Shown here in pieces: positions 45,998 to 60,421 of a stretch of 64,000 nucleotides of DNA. This DNA comes from Rutstroemia sp. NJR-2017a BVV2 (taxonomy: Eukaryota; Ascomycota; Leotiomycetes; Helotiales; Rutstroemiaceae): the NCBI GenBank assembly GCA_002946415.1, contig NJPS01000075.1:124001-188000 (forward strand), in the 5' to 3' direction. Below the pieces are notes generated by a model. The model saw only the letters and a list, made by a program, of their open reading frames with translations. It made no database searches and was not told the DNA's origin. The position numbers were made by a program, and so were the translations under genes. Position 1 is the stretch's first letter. Each line of letters begins with the position of its first letter.

Positions 45998-46935
45998 ATG
46001 CATTACTCGTGGCTAGGCCTTTCGGCAGTTCCGTTACTGCTATCATGCGTTGTTGCCCTTGATCTTCCACTTTATCCTGGGCTTCGAACCAATCAATCAA
46101 GACCGGGTGTCCTCGAGATCGCCTTCAACAGCACAAACTCTGATATCAATCTTTGGGATCAGGATACGGTGTCGGGACTTACAGACATTGTTCAGAGACT
46201 TCAGAATGACAACGAAACCAAAGTTGTGCTATTCACAAGCGACGTACCGAAGTATTTCATTGCTCACCTGGATCTCCTTATCAATCCCTTTGGTATGTCT
46301 TTCTTGCTCGGTTTAATCTATACATTATATCTAACTTTTTAGACCCTACCATTGCAAGCCGAGGAATTGAGTTACTTTACAACATGACAAACCTTCCACA
46401 AATCACGATTGCTGCAGTCAACGGCGTAACGCGTGGTGGCGGCAACGAATTCCTTGTCTCTCTCGATATGAGGTTTGCAGCCAAACCTCACACACTGTTG
46501 GGACAACCTGAAGTAGGCCTGGGCGTTGTTCCTGGTGGCGGAGGAAGTCAGTACCTATCCCGCTTGATTGGACGCGGCCGTGCGATGGAATATATATTGA
46601 GCGCGAAAGATATCAATGCCGAGGACGCAGAGCGTATTGGGTGGATCAACCAGGCCTTCGACACGGAACAGGAAATGTATGCGCATGTTGATGAGCTTAT
46701 CTCTCGGATTGCTCTCTATCCGCTTCAAGCTCTGGCGTTGGCCAAACAGTCAATCAATGCTGCGACTAGGCCCCCACTTAACGAAACACTCGAGGATGCG
46801 AACCGATTCTTACAAACCATATCTACGCCGGCCGCTCAGTCGCTCATTGCGAAAGTCTTGAAGGCGTCTGCGAACGAATCTGCTGGTGATATTGAACTTT
46901 ATCTCGGAGAGTTGATCCCCAGCCTGTACGACTAG
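45998..46935 (+). CDS. Crotonase-fold protein with an N-terminal signal peptide
   Basis: Two exons (45998-46292 and 46343-46935) give 295 residues. The crotonase core is present: NLPQITIAAVNGVTRGGGNE, then DMRFAAKPHTLLGQPEVGLG and VVPGGGGSQYLSRLIGRGRA, the oxyanion-loop and active-site region of enoyl-CoA hydratase/isomerases. Unusually, residues 1-21 (MHYSWLGLSAVPLLLSCVVAL) look like a cleavable secretion signal, and there is no PTS1 or mitochondrial presequence. N-glycosylation sequons (NST, NET, NMT, NES) are frequent. Crotonases use CoA thioesters, which are not expected outside the cell, so the role is unclear. The C-terminal helices are intact. Confidence 0.88.
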
Positions 46936-47967
46936 TACTGTACATCGCTGGTATAATCCCACGTTACCAAAATATAGATTGTATAATATGGTGTGGGATA
47001 AATCGGTAGAAGGGTTACATCCAGTCATTATCTCATCACCATGACGTAGTTGAGAAGCTTCAGATAGTTAGCAATCTTGTATTTACCTATCCATTTTATA
47101 ATTAGAACATAAATTTACATTCTCATATCATACAATCTCACACATCCGAAATGACCAATTCCGTGAAATGTATATGCTATCGGGCTCACTTACTGTCCCC
47201 TCCCCATGTTAGCATTGCCATGTCCGCATTGTCCTTCATCTTGGCATGAGAGAATCGGACATTGAAATATTTGTATAACGTCCGATGTCGATTTAAAGTT
47301 GAGATTACTTCAGCTAACTCTTCTTTAGACTTAAACTTAGGGCTAACCGTGGGGTCAACGAAAGGCTTATACAATGCCTCGGTCTGATAGAGTTGTTCAG
47401 TAATCGACTGCCAGACCGCCAGACCGGAGACCACCAGGTGGACCCATCCCGTTAGCACACATAATCTAGGCTTAGCAAGCAACAACCACAAGCATCAACC
47501 TAAGTAAGGTACCATTAGTTATCCAGCTACCAATCATCCAACTAATTCTGGAGAGAGAGAGTCTGAGAGACCCACAGCATTGTGCAATATATTGAGATGT
47601 AGAAAGCCGATGCTCGGGCACGATACTTAAAAGTGCTAGAAAAGGCCCCCATAGCTGAAATCGATTGATAGTTTACAATATTCTCAGAAACACCAGTAGA
47701 CCTGGGCACCAGAGGTAGAGCCCAATGAGCGTATGGGACAAGAGCTCTCGTTCAAATCATTGAGCGAAATAATAGAATATTCAGAGCTAAAAGGAGCAGG
47801 AACGCTTATGGTATTGCTGTATACGTTAATATCTCGCTGTTGAAGCCTGCCGGTGATATGTAAACATATCCTAAATAGATACATAATCATATATTGTAAA
47901 CAAAAATAGAACCTTATGTTATATAAACATACTAATTCCTTATACGCATATATCAGATTATCATCTT
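46936..47967. other. Int­ergenic with a possible minus-strand remnant at 47186-47491
   Basis: The frame at 47491-47186 reads protein-like text (KSKEELAEVISTLNRHRTLY, then KYFNVRFSHAKMKDNADMAM) but begins at a TTG and has no partner exons. I do not recognise it; it may be a broken gene. Nothing else is supported. Confidence 0.35.
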
Positions 47968-50188
<2,221 letters not shown>

Positions 50189-51035
50189 CTTGTAGTATTC
50201 AACAGGGTAAACCGAAAGAACTAATTAATACGAAACAGATCAAGCGCAAGCAAGGCTCATAGAGTGAAAGGAGTGTAGTATCGAAGATCTGGAAAATATA
50301 TAGTAATTAGATACAATATTCGATGGCTGGCGTGTACATATTCGGAGGCACTGAGCTAACCATACTTGAATGGATGTCGGACATAACTTGATGCTGCAGA
50401 AGAGTTATTTGGGTCATGCATTAATCAGGTCGAAGTATGTCCCTTACTAACAGCATACATAGAGCAGACATCATGCATGAGTCTCAAATGAAGCGTGAAA
50501 GGAAAACCTGTATTTGAACCCAACATCGTTGTTCTTCTCCATTGAGGAACTGGATCTAAAGTCGAGTTTAGAATGTTTGATCGAATCAAGTTTAACATAT
50601 TATGCATGGCGAGCTCTTGTCAGCACAGTGCATGGTGGATTTGCTGAATGTGAAGTTCACAGAGTAGGGTAGCAAGCGTAGTTGTTAGATCGTGCCGTTG
50701 TCACCGTCTGTATCATGGCTCCGAGGTTCTAGCTTAAGAGTAATGCTCCGAGTCGGTATTCATAGGTTGATGATCCGATCATGATCGCAGAGCCCAATAT
50801 TGGTTGGTAGATGAAGGCAAATAGCGAGAGCAAGAGATCACGTGCTTCGGGTATCTGGTCCACGGGATCATCACGACCACCCCACCTCGATTAATCTTAC
50901 TGTAGGAAGTAAAGTTGTAGATTGAGATTGACGACTGTGGGGAATTCGACTTTTTTACAATAGGAACACCATCACGCCCGGCATTGAATATTTCTACGAT
51001 TGGATTGAGCGAGCCCTCTCATTTGAAAAGATACT
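50189..51035. other. Intergenic, nothing recognised
   Basis: PDC promoter side. No supported gene or repeat. Confidence 0.4.
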
Positions 51036-51493
51036 CACCATACTCTACTGACTTTATCCGATTCCGCGAGGCAAAGATGTAGTTCTACGCTCGGAAGTTT
51101 TCCAATTACATGCGCAAAAATTTCCTGGAAGGGCTGAAACTCAGCATGAATTGAGGACGCGAGGCTCTCGGTGAGGATGTAACCAAGCGAGTGCACCTTG
51201 GTGGTGTTGAAGTTTACATGACGCAATCTTACTGTATCTCCTCAAACAGCCCACCACTCATCAATTTAGTAATGAGGGACTTCAAAGAACAGAGGAGTTT
51301 GCGACATTGACATTTGCTCAGCCTCTGAGGAGCGGTGAATCATCCTCAATAATCCGTGGCTTGTCGCCAAGATACTCCGCGGCGTTCTCGTGCGGACTTT
51401 TCCATGGCTGTTCGATAAATGGCGGGGTAAACTTACTGCGCCCGGGGGTGTGATAGGCGGCAGATTATGCGAGGGCCTTTTGATAAGAGCCAC
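51036..51493 (-). pseudogene. Orphan exons of an unrecognised gene
   Basis: A 63-codon exon (51226 down to about 51039) reads RHVNFNTTKVHSLGYIL and later LPSVELHLCLAESDKV and ends at a good GTGAGT donor. About 40 nt upstream of it the text PWKSPHENAAEYLGDKPRII sits in another frame, and before that MALIKRPSHNLPPITPPGA starts at 51493. The pieces look like one gene, but the gap between the first two would be a 29-nt intron, which is too short, and no 3' exons were found after the donor. A decayed or incomplete gene is likely. Confidence 0.35.
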
Positions 51494-51795
51494 AAAAATG
51501 GTTACATCGGCTTATTCCATGCTCTCTCATGTAGGGTACTTCTGGTTGACCTATGACAGTGTCTTTCAGCATTTAGGACAAGGCTGTGGAAAGCGGAATT
51601 TCTTTATAAGGTTATTCCTATGCTGAGCCCAGCTGGGACATTTTCACGTTTCCTGTTTCCCTTACCACTCTTTGGTACAAAACATCAGAATATCGCTCCC
51701 TCTTTTTGTTCTTGCGAATATCGCTAGTGACATAACCTTGTTATCGTGACTGAACACTCTAGCCCTGTGCGAGAAACTTTCTGCATTTCGATACG
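51494..51795. other. Divergent intergenic region
   Basis: Promoter side of the Clr5 gene; nothing else recognised. Confidence 0.35.
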
Positions 51796-54282
51796 ATGGA
51801 TCTGGATCATCTGGTTCAGCCTTGCGGTTCTGTAATTCCTACCGGGATTCGAACGACCACTCCAAGCTCTGGTGCAAGAATCATCACCAAAGAAGAATGG
51901 GCAAACCTCAAGCCCCGCATTGAAGACCTCTACCTGCGCGAGAATCAGACTTTTCCGAAAGTAAAAAAAGCACTCGAACAGGAGTTTGGCGTCACCATAA
52001 CGTGAGTTTCCTTGGTCAATTACTCGTTTAGGGTATCCTAGTATCTAACATCTTAGAAAATCACAGGACGCGTCAATTCAAACGGAAAATAGAAGACTGG
52101 GGCTTCAAAAAGAACTTTAGGAAACATGAGAAGGAGCAGATAATAAAGGGCGGACCACTGGGTGGAAGTCTTGCGCATGATCGGCGGGTGAATAAGACAC
52201 GCATTGCCCGTCTTCGGAAAAGAAACGGCATTGAGATACTGCCTTTCGAGATATCTGCCATCAACGACATCACAATGGAAGGTGTGCAGAGTCTTGGATC
52301 ATATATTTGTGTTTTGACTAACCATTTTAGACTCTAACATCGGACCGAACCGCGAAACCGAAACCGACATGGCACCCTCGGTGGAGGACCAAAGCTTCGC
52401 ACCAGTTGTGCAGATGATCGAAGAGGCTCCGGAAGACTGCGATATGACAACTGAAGAAGCCGTAGAAGCCTGCAATATGATGACTGGCGAGCCTTCACAC
52501 TTTGAAAGTCCGAAAGATGTTCTGAATCGCTTCTCTCACGGCCTACCTCCAGATTCACGGTATGTGGACTTATTTGTGGAACTGGACATTGAATATGCTA
52601 TGGAAGACACGAGACTAGAAAATCAGGAAGATGTAGGTGAAGAACAATTCATATTCAAATCAGAGTTCCACAACCTCTTCAGATCGGACGGCCACAAATC
52701 AACGTGTATGGAAATGTGTTCAGTGGAACCAAGCGATCGTAGTCACTCGAAACCCTTCGTGATGTCCTCGGCGTACGGTACTGATCGTACTGCAAGGTCT
52801 CTGGGTGCGTGGAGCCCACTTTTCGAGATTGATGTCTTCCCGATGGAGGGATGTGCGTATCGAAGAACTCGAAAAAGCTCAGGGCCAATCTGGAAGTCTT
52901 TGATAGTGGAATACCAGGAGCGCAAAGGTCAATTATTAAGACTCCGACGAACTCTTCCAATATCTTCACCGGGAATAATATCAATTTTGGACCGTTTGAC
53001 TTCCATCGCCTTTCGCCAGCATTTATACCAATTAAAAGTGTTTAAGCAACTGCTCCTAGCGAGACTGAGCGAGAAAACACCTAGTACCTACAAAATCGTA
53101 GAAGCATGTCTCCGGCTGATTCATTGCTGTCTGCAAACATCCAGATTTTACCGTGTAGCACAATTTCACGAGGGGTTACATAGCAGGATCCTGAAGAATT
53201 GGCCAGAAGACCACCCGCTACATCTTCGATCTTCTTATCTAATGGCCTATATATTATACCAACAAAAGAAATTTGATGAAGCTGAAGCGATGATTCGCTC
53301 TGTGATCCGGATCTCTTTGTCCAATTTGGGGCCATACAACGACTTTACGATTAAGGCATTGCGATTGCTAGGACTCATTATACAGTGCCAAAATTTAGAA
53401 TACCTGGAGGAGGCTGAGCGGCTTTTCAAGTTAAACGCCGATATCTTGGAAAAGCGATCTTTGGACACACTTTGGTGGGATAGCTCCGAAGACCTACTTA
53501 ACTTACTGGTCAGACGTAGGTATTACAGTGAGAGTATTTCGTTGTCTCGGCATATCATAACGTGTGGAGAAGCAAATCTCGGTATGAACCACTTTATAGT
53601 TGTTTTTTCTCGAACAAGGTTCGCAAGAGTTCTACGGAAACAAGGTAAAATATCCAATGCGATTACTATTCTCAAAGAGACTTTACCTGATGGTAGATTC
53701 CCGAAGAGGTCATATTCAGAAACAATTCGGGATTCTGAAATGGCTCGATGTTTGGAGGGCGGCCTCGATTTCAGAGGAGCCATTGTATATCATCAAAGAG
53801 CTCTCAAAAGATACATTCTTCTTTTTAGCCGGGGATGGGCGAATAGTACTGTCATCACGTTATGTACGAATATCGGATATTGCTATAGGAAGCTTGGAAA
53901 ATATAACGTCGCTTCGTCGTTCTATATGAGAGTTTTGGGGAAATTGCATTCTTATAAGGATACCCCACGGACCCAAAAGAGTATCGAGAGGCTTCGCTAT
54001 TCACTCGGTATAGCACTGAGAAATCTTAAACGAGAGGGGAGTGCCGGAAACGAGAAAAAAAGTACTACAAACTCGAAAGCAATCAATGGCTTTATGGTGG
54101 AGAATCACAAGAGCAATGATGACGGAGATACAGAAGCCATAGACCCTGATCGGGCAGTGGACGAAATGACGGATAAGGGTTGGGATGAGATTTTTGGCTT
54201 CGACGTGAGGGATACAGAGTTCAATATTGAAAACCTCGGTCTTAGAGAGCAGTTCTCGAAATTAGATATTTCGCAGTCTTGA
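51796..54282 (+). CDS. Clr5-domain protein with a helical-repeat region
   Basis: Three exons (51796-52001, 52067-52281, 52331-54282) give 790 residues. The Clr5 domain lies near residues 33-90: WANLKPRIEDLYLRENQTF, then the intron joins FGVTIT to TRQFKRKIEDWGFKKNFRK, a Myb-like DNA-binding module found in many ascomycete proteins. A basic linker (RIARLRKRNG) follows. After an acidic, low-complexity middle, residues from about 400 form repeated helical pairs such as QQKKFDEAEAMIRSVIRISL, LEEAERLFKLNADILEK and LGKYNVASSFYMRVLGKL, resembling TPR units. Clr5 proteins are thought to be transcriptional regulators; this target is unknown. Confidence 0.88.
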
Positions 54283-55482
54283 TAGTTGGTATACCGTATA
54301 GGTTTACTCTATCTCATGTTTCTCGAATACAAGTCATTGGTGTCCAATTTCATATACATAACATAAGAATTCCAGATTCCAAATACGTGTCCTATCGGAC
54401 TTGAAAAAGTCGAATATGGTCCTGTTCCCTGCGAGTTCTGGATATAGGAGAACTTAGAGTGATCTACCCTGCCCCAGACCTTGAAGTATTTAATAACTTC
54501 AAGGCGCTATTCTATCAGCTTCTATAACTGAATGCTATATCAAAGCTATCCAGATGGAAGCATTCAGTTTCCAAAGTCTACTCACGTCCACTACCCCTCC
54601 ATCCCACGACTGGAGAGCCTCGAGAATCAACTACGCTCTCCCTACCGACTATTTACTACATCCTACCAATCCAGCACAAAACCCCGTCATGACCAACTGA
54701 CTCTACCCTCCTTTCAGATGAACAACTCCCACCCTATCTCTGGTGTTATACCACCCCACCATGTGATTAAATCTCCATGCTACTGTAATGTACAATATCA
54801 CCGGCCCACCAACCTCAACTACAACCCCTCTAAACTACCTTTAGAGCATGTTGGAGACTTCAGAAGATGTTCGCTATACTCTTTAACGCTGCTGACCAAT
54901 TGATCTATCAAAATTCTAAGCTGACAACAGGGTAGTCTAGGTAGAAGCATTGGGTGAAATTGGTAGTGTGGATTTTCCCAGCCTTGGCGGAATATACTTC
55001 CCAATTGGGAGTTCCATATGAATAAGCTATAAGGGGTGACAAATTGTGTGAATGCTTACAAATTGGCATCTATCATTTGCAACGTCACTTGAGTGGTAAT
55101 CACAAAATGCAGGTACAGGTAAACTATACACAGATTAACTACTCCGACAAATTGGATATCCGCGGATATCCAGCAGATCCTTCTATACTCATAACGGATA
55201 TTCAATGGATCTCTGCGGATCGTCTGTAGCAGAACGGATAATATTCGTTACTATCTATTCTACCACAGATTGGTCCGTAGATTCCCTTAAAATTAGAGGG
55301 TTTGTATTACAAACATCTGTGTGCGCAGCCTCAACTTTACAAGTACTTAAGCATCCTTCTTGACGTCGAATATATATCAATTCTTACACTCTCTATCTTC
55401 CCTTCGCTTTAAAGTATTCATTAACCAACGCCACTACTACCTCTCCCATCAACAGTATCTTTCAATCAGCACATCCACCGAC
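54283..55482. other. Intergenic, nothing recognised
   Basis: A plus-strand frame at 54532-54903 is Ser/Pro/Tyr-rich but starts at TTG/ATA-like context without family support. A gcggatatccag/ggatctctgcggatc direct repeat near 55150-55225 is minor. Confidence 0.4.
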
Positions 55483-56319
55483 ATGGCTCCTCCAAACTTT
55501 GAGAGTTCCCTCACCATTACACACATTGGTACAGCAACAGCTATCATTGATATCGACGGCATTAAACTCCTCACCGATCCGTTCTTCAGCCCTGCAGGCA
55601 CGGAATACGATGTGGGTATCACAGTTCTTAAGGTTTCCGACGATCCAGCCTTAAGTCTCTCAGACCTTCCACACATTGATGGCGTTCTACTGAGTCACGA
55701 GGATCATGAAGACAACTTGGATGTTTTAGGTCGTCGTATTCTCGATGGTCGCCATGTTCTCACGACGAAAGACGGCGCCAAGAATCTCGCCCCTCGTCCC
55801 GACGTTCGTGGTCTTGCTCCCTGGGAAACCATCAAAATCCGGTTAGGGGGAAAAGATTTCACAGTCACCGGAACGCCCTGCAAGCATGTCCCTGGTCAAG
55901 AATGCACCGGGTTCATCGTCACTACGGAGTCCTTCGGCAACAGTCCTGATGGCCGTCCAAATGCTATTTGGTTCTCTGGCGATACTGTTTATTTCGATGA
56001 GCTGAAGCAAATTCGCGATCGCTGGCACATCACGGCCGCCATCCTTAACCTTGGGTTTGCCCATGCTCCTGGAGAGATTCTTCAAATGGCCCAGCCCGGG
56101 GCTAAAAGTGCCGACGGCCCTGTACAGCTTACGATGGGTGGCGAGGAGGGCGCGCGTATATTTCGCGAACTGGGGGCAGATGTTCTTGTCCCGATGCATT
56201 TCGACTCCTGGAATCATTTTAAACAGCATGGGGATGAACTGAAGGAAGTCATGGTGGCTGAGGGGGTGAATGATAAGGTGTGTTGGTTGGTTCCTGGGGA
56301 GGCTAGGAAGATATTCTAG
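55483..56319 (+). CDS. UlaG-like metallo-beta-lactamase-fold hydrolase
   Basis: A single exon of 278 residues from the ATG at 55483 (acATGGCTCC context); the frame is open upstream but only from a TTG. Metal-binding features in order: ITHIGTATAIIDIDGIKLLTDPFF, LLSHEDHEDNLD (replacing the usual HxHxDH), GTPCKHVPG, WFSGDTVYFDE and VLVPMHFDSWNHF. This layout matches the UlaG/L-ascorbate-lactonase-like branch rather than true beta-lactamases. No signal peptide. Substrate unknown, probably a small lactone or phosphoester in the cytosol. Confidence 0.9.
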   Translation: MAPPNFESSLTITHIGTATAIIDIDGIKLLTDPFFSPAGTEYDVGITVLKVSDDPALSLSDLPHIDGVLLSHEDHEDNLDVLGRRILDGRHVLTTKDGAKNLAPRPDVRGLAPWETIKIRLGGKDFTVTGTPCKHVPGQECTGFIVTTESFGNSPDGRPNAIWFSGDTVYFDELKQIRDRWHITAAILNLGFAHAPGEILQMAQPGAKSADGPVQLTMGGEEGARIFRELGADVLVPMHFDSWNHFKQHGDELKEVMVAEGVNDKVCWLVPGEARKIF

Positions 56320-57377
56320 GGGTTAGAGCAAGCTGCCATAGATATGCGTTTAGATTTAGTAGTTTAATAGATGCAATTAAGGTTCTGGAAATAATGTCCA
56401 ATACAAAAATTGTATATGTTCTTTATGTTCTTTGTGATGGCGATGGCGACGAGTGGGGATGATGATGGTCGTGCCGTCTGGATTTTTGGCGTCTGCGTGT
56501 CAGTGCGTGATGAAGGTCAAAAAGGCCAGATAAAAATCCCAAGTGGACTATTTCCATAGTTGCCGAAGACATGACCGACTCATAATCTGTGGGTTGCATT
56601 TGCTTGTCACGAAAAATCTGTATTAGATCACAAGGGTTCGAAATGCCATAAATTTGCTTTCACGCCCCTGAATTAGTAATGACTGGTAATGACTAACTAT
56701 TCGTATGCATTAGACGTTATTACGTCTCCTGCATGCGGGGAGACTAACTACTTCAAGCTGTAAATCCCGCCAAGAATATGTCATGGTCCAAGCGTTGGCC
56801 GGTCGGCTTCTAGCGCAGACGCGCTGTACACTCTGGCCTGATTATCTCGTCACTCTACCAACCTCAACATGCAACTTCTTGTTTTCTCCGTCTCAGAGCC
56901 ATTGAGCTCCTTCATGGAATCGATGCTCAAATATGCTCAAACTCGCTCAGGCACCCTGGGAACCGAACCAGGATTCTCAGGTCGGCGATATCGCGCAATG
57001 CAGTGGAAGCCGTTGGTCTAGCGGGGCTTCCTAGATGTCCCGGGACAAATACGAATTGCTGACCTCGACGGGATTCGGGATATTATTGCAAGTGCGTGGC
57101 GCTCCGCTTCCTCGTCAATGAATTTCTCCCATGGTTCTTGAAGAGAGTAAAGAATTCGGTCGGGGATATGCGGGTACATTTGGAAGCTGTAACTCGACCC
57201 TAGCAGAGGATTACCGCATCACCGCTCCGCAGCTGGAGTAGGTCTATTATTGCCACAATGCGAAGTCTCATAATTTTGGTAACGAATTTAAGATTGCGAT
57301 TACTGTTCTATCTAATCCATCGAACCCCCTCAGATGTTACACTAACATTATCATGACCTCAGGCCATCGATATCAGA
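56320..57377. other. Intergenic, nothing recognised
   Basis: About 1 kb without a supported gene. A stretch near 56945-57030 looks vaguely tRNA-like, but does not fold as one. Confidence 0.4.
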
Positions 57378-58616
57378 TCAGAAATTGGTGCCAGCTTCTA
57401 CAACCAAGGGTAGGTGAAGTAGTTTCCGCCCCGTTGATGTCGGATTCGGAAGGTGACCTGCCCGAATATTTATCTGCAATGATGGATGGAGAAGTTTAGG
57501 CGCTGCAAGTGCCTTGTCTCGCTGTGTTCTCATGGCTACGAACTCTTGCTCAGTAGTGCCGATCATAACATGTTTGTTGCGCTCTCTATGATCTTTGACA
57601 TACATCCAAGACTGGGGATTCATGCGTGGTTCTGCGGGGTAATCGTGTCCCGTCCAGATTTTCACGTCTTCTGGCATGTTGAGAAGTTTGGTGGCTGATT
57701 TGAAAAGGTCTTGAGCGTTGCCTCCGGGGAAATCGCAACGGGCCGTACCGAGATCCGCCATGAAGAGAGAGTCGCCACAGAAAACATTTTCTGGAAGATT
57801 AGTGTTGGCAGGAAAGACAAATCTCGTGTTATTGGATTACTTACTCCCAATCATGTAGCCCATGTGGTCTGGAGTGTGGCCTGGTAAATGAATCGCAGTA
57901 GCCCGCATTCCACCTATCTCGAACACTTCATCATCTTCGAAGAGTTTGTCAAACTTGCCCAGGTACTCTTCCTGCGGAATACCGTACACTTTGCTAAACA
58001 GATCTTGTACCTGAGGGATTCTGCTTCCAATGCCAATGGATGGCCTGACTCCAGTATGTTTGAAGAGGCGATTCTGCAGGTAGGATGCAGCACTGAGATG
58101 GTCTGCATGTGCGTGTGTTTCGAGAATATGTTCAACTCGATAGCCCTTCTCAGCAATCAGAGACAACATCGAGTCAGCGGTTTGTGTGCTAACTGCACAG
58201 GAACAACGGTCAAAATCCAGGACTGGATCTATGATGGCAGCTGTAGAAGTTGCGGGATCAACGACCACGTATTGCCACGTACCCGTTCCCGTATGGAATA
58301 CATCATGGATTAACGGCTCTTCGATTTCGTTACTTTTTGCGTTGAATGTATATGGTTGGATTGCTTGTGGTATTTCTCGCGGAGCTACACTCTGCGGAAA
58401 ACTTTTGTGCTTGGGGGTAGCGTGTTGTAACTTTCCCGAACTTGCATTGTGACTAGCTCGAAGTGTTATGTTCGATTGCGCAGAATTCGGAGGTGTATAT
58501 GTGGTGGCTGTAGCACATGTCCCAGATAGTATACCCGGTGAATAGCGACAGAATCGAGCGTGTGTTGTCAGATAAGAACGAGAAAGCTTCCCGCATCTAA
58601 TACCAGAAAAACGCAT
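57378..58616 (-). CDS. Persulfide dioxygenase (ETHE1-like), mitochondrial
   Basis: Exons 58616-57845 and 57790-57378 give 394 residues. An Arg/Ser-rich N-terminus (MRFSGIRCGKLSRSYL) suits a mitochondrial presequence. The metallo-beta-lactamase iron site reads THAHADHLSAASYLQ, then LPGHTPDHMGYMIG, and the intron joins it to NVFCGDSLFMADLGTARCDF, the Asp ligand block characteristic of persulfide dioxygenases. GTARCDFPGGNAQDLF follows. The C-terminus ends with the HPSLQINIRAGHLP segment usual in fungal members. The enzyme oxidises glutathione persulfide to sulfite. It is divergently transcribed from the sulfide:quinone oxidoreductase gene across about 465 bp, matching its place in the pathway. 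Confidence 0.92.
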
Positions 58617-59080
58617 GGCGTAAATTTAATTCTAATTTTACTCGATAGAATTGTTGAAGCTTCTTCTTGTTCGGAGTGTTTCTGATGCCAGAAAGCAACA
58701 CAGAACTTGGGGTATTTGATATAGTCATGTTTAATTTTTATTTTGTTAAGAGTCACGATATGCTTCGATTGCCGTTCGGCGACCAATACCCAATACATGC
58801 TCTCCCGGCGACCAGAAGGCCTAATTTCAGGGCTATCCACATGGTGGTCGGCTATCGGTCCAGGGGCTTGGAACCCCACTGGTATACGCTAGTGACGACT
58901 TGCCACGGGGATAAAGCGAGTGTGGGGCTCCGAAAATCGCACCACACGGTAGATAGCATGACTATTACTAATCCAATTTTTTCTACTTTAACACAAATTT
59001 TACAGCACCAGTTCATTCCTTTGTTTTATCATTTCCTCTCCGAAGAGATTTTCAGACAAATCTACGAAGGGCCTCAAACC
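58617..59080. promoter_or_regulatory. Shared divergent promoter of the sulfide-oxidation pair
   Basis: The interval between the two ATGs contains no gene, although a long frame runs upstream of the SQR start in frame with it. Arrangement implies a common promoter; no specific operator could be named. Confidence 0.5.
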
Positions 59081-60421
59081 ATGGTTGGCCGCATAGCGCA
59101 GGCAGTTTCCGCCCGCGCGTCTCCAGTTGTTCGACGAAGTTTAGCCACGTTAGCCCCAGCCCCGTCAGGTGTGGGACGAGCTCACAAGGTTGTTGTCGTC
59201 GGCGGAGGGGCTGCTGGCTTGACTATTAGCCACCAACTTCTCCGATCAGGTCGCTTCGCTCAGGATGATATTGCCATAGTAGACCCGGCAACATGGCATC
59301 ATTATCAGCCAGGCTGGACTTTGGTGGGTGGTGGCCTGAAAGACAAGAAGGATCTACGAAGACCGCTCGCCAGCTTGGTGGATTCTAAAATCCGGTACTA
59401 CCATAACGGCGTACAGAGCTTTGCTCCTACGGAAAATACAGTCACTCTGGCAAATAGTGATACTCTGACATACGAACATCTCGTTGTGGTGCCTGGCATC
59501 CATGTCGATCTCAACAGCATCAGCGGTCTTGCTGAATCGTTGTCCAACCCAGACGCGCCCGTGTCCTCTATTTACAGCTATGAGCACTGCGACAAGACTT
59601 TCCCAACAATCAAAAAAATGAACAAAGGCGTTGCGCTTTTCACCCATCCAGCCGGTCCGGTCAAGTGCGCTGGTGCGCCACAAAAAATCATGTGGCTTGC
59701 ACTGGACCACTGGAAGCGCGCAGGTCTTTACAATGTTGGAGACGTTGCCAATTCACCAATCACGATTAAATTTGCTTCTGCCATGCCCGTTATGTTTGGC
59801 GTTCCCAAGTACAGCGCCACGCTCAATGCGTTGCGAGAACAAAGGGGAGTCGACGCACTTTTCCAGCATGATCTTACTGCGATTAACGGCAACACCGCAA
59901 CATTCACACGTCTTGGAAAAGGGGACGAAGCGAAAGTTCATTTTGATTTCTTGCATGCCGTGCCTAAAATGGGACCTCATGCGTTTATCAAAAACAGCCC
60001 GATATCCAACGAGGCTGGCTTCGTAGATGTAGATGATTCGACTACGCAGCATAGAAAATATAACAACGTCTGGTCTGCAGGCGATGCATCCAGTCTACCG
60101 ACATCCAAGACCGCCGCAGCGATCACCGCGCAAGCGCCCGTTTTGGTTGCGAATCTGTTAGGCGTGATGAATGGAAGCCAGCCGCAGAAAGTATACGATG
60201 GCTATACTTCCTGTCCGCTTACAACAGAGTATGGCAAGGTGTTGCTCGCGGAGTTTAAATACGGTGGGGTACCGAAGGAGACATTCGGGAATGTACTTGG
60301 GATTGACCAAGGGCTTCCACGACGGGCGTTTTATTATCTTAAGAGGGACTTTTTCCCGTGGGTCTATTATAATTCTATGATGAAAGGAACCTGGGGAGGA
60401 CCGCGTGGCTGGTTAAGATAG
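59081..60421 (+). CDS. hmt2: Sulfide:quinone oxidoreductase, mitochondrial
   Basis: One exon of 446 residues from the ATG at 59081 (accATGG context). The frame is open for 138 codons upstream, but that part is not conserved-looking. A basic presequence (GRIAQAVSARASPVVRRSLA) precedes the FAD loop VVVVGGGAAGLTISHQLL. The redox Cys motifs of the animal/fungal enzyme are both present: VKCAGAPQKIMWL and YDGYTSCPLTTEYGKVLLAEF. AGDASSLPTSKTAAAITAQ is the second FAD-binding block, and the C-terminus has the membrane-anchoring aromatic helices ending GTWGGPRGWLR. It oxidises H2S and passes electrons to ubiquinone at the inner membrane, giving the persulfide used by the neighbouring dioxygenase. Confidence 0.95.
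   Translation: MVGRIAQAVSARASPVVRRSLATLAPAPSGVGRAHKVVVVGGGAAGLTISHQLLRSGRFAQDDIAIVDPATWHHYQPGWTLVGGGLKDKKDLRRPLASLVDSKIRYYHNGVQSFAPTENTVTLANSDTLTYEHLVVVPGIHVDLNSISGLAESLSNPDAPVSSIYSYEHCDKTFPTIKKMNKGVALFTHPAGPVKCAGAPQKIMWLALDHWKRAGLYNVGDVANSPITIKFASAMPVMFGVPKYSATLNALREQRGVDALFQHDLTAINGNTATFTRLGKGDEAKVHFDFLHAVPKMGPHAFIKNSPISNEAGFVDVDDSTTQHRKYNNVWSAGDASSLPTSKTAAAITAQAPVLVANLLGVMNGSQPQKVYDGYTSCPLTTEYGKVLLAEFKYGGVPKETFGNVLGIDQGLPRRAFYYLKRDFFPWVYYNSMMKGTWGGPRGWLR

Noticed and set aside
54532..54903. 123-codon plus-strand frame
   Set aside because: Low-complexity Ser/Pro/Tyr/Leu text, no ATG at its start and no neighbours in frame; probably chance.
56945..57030. tRNA-like text on both strands (ggttcggttcc; ggtctagcgggg)
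   Set aside because: The T-loop lacks the conserved A58, has the wrong size, and no acceptor or anticodon stem forms.
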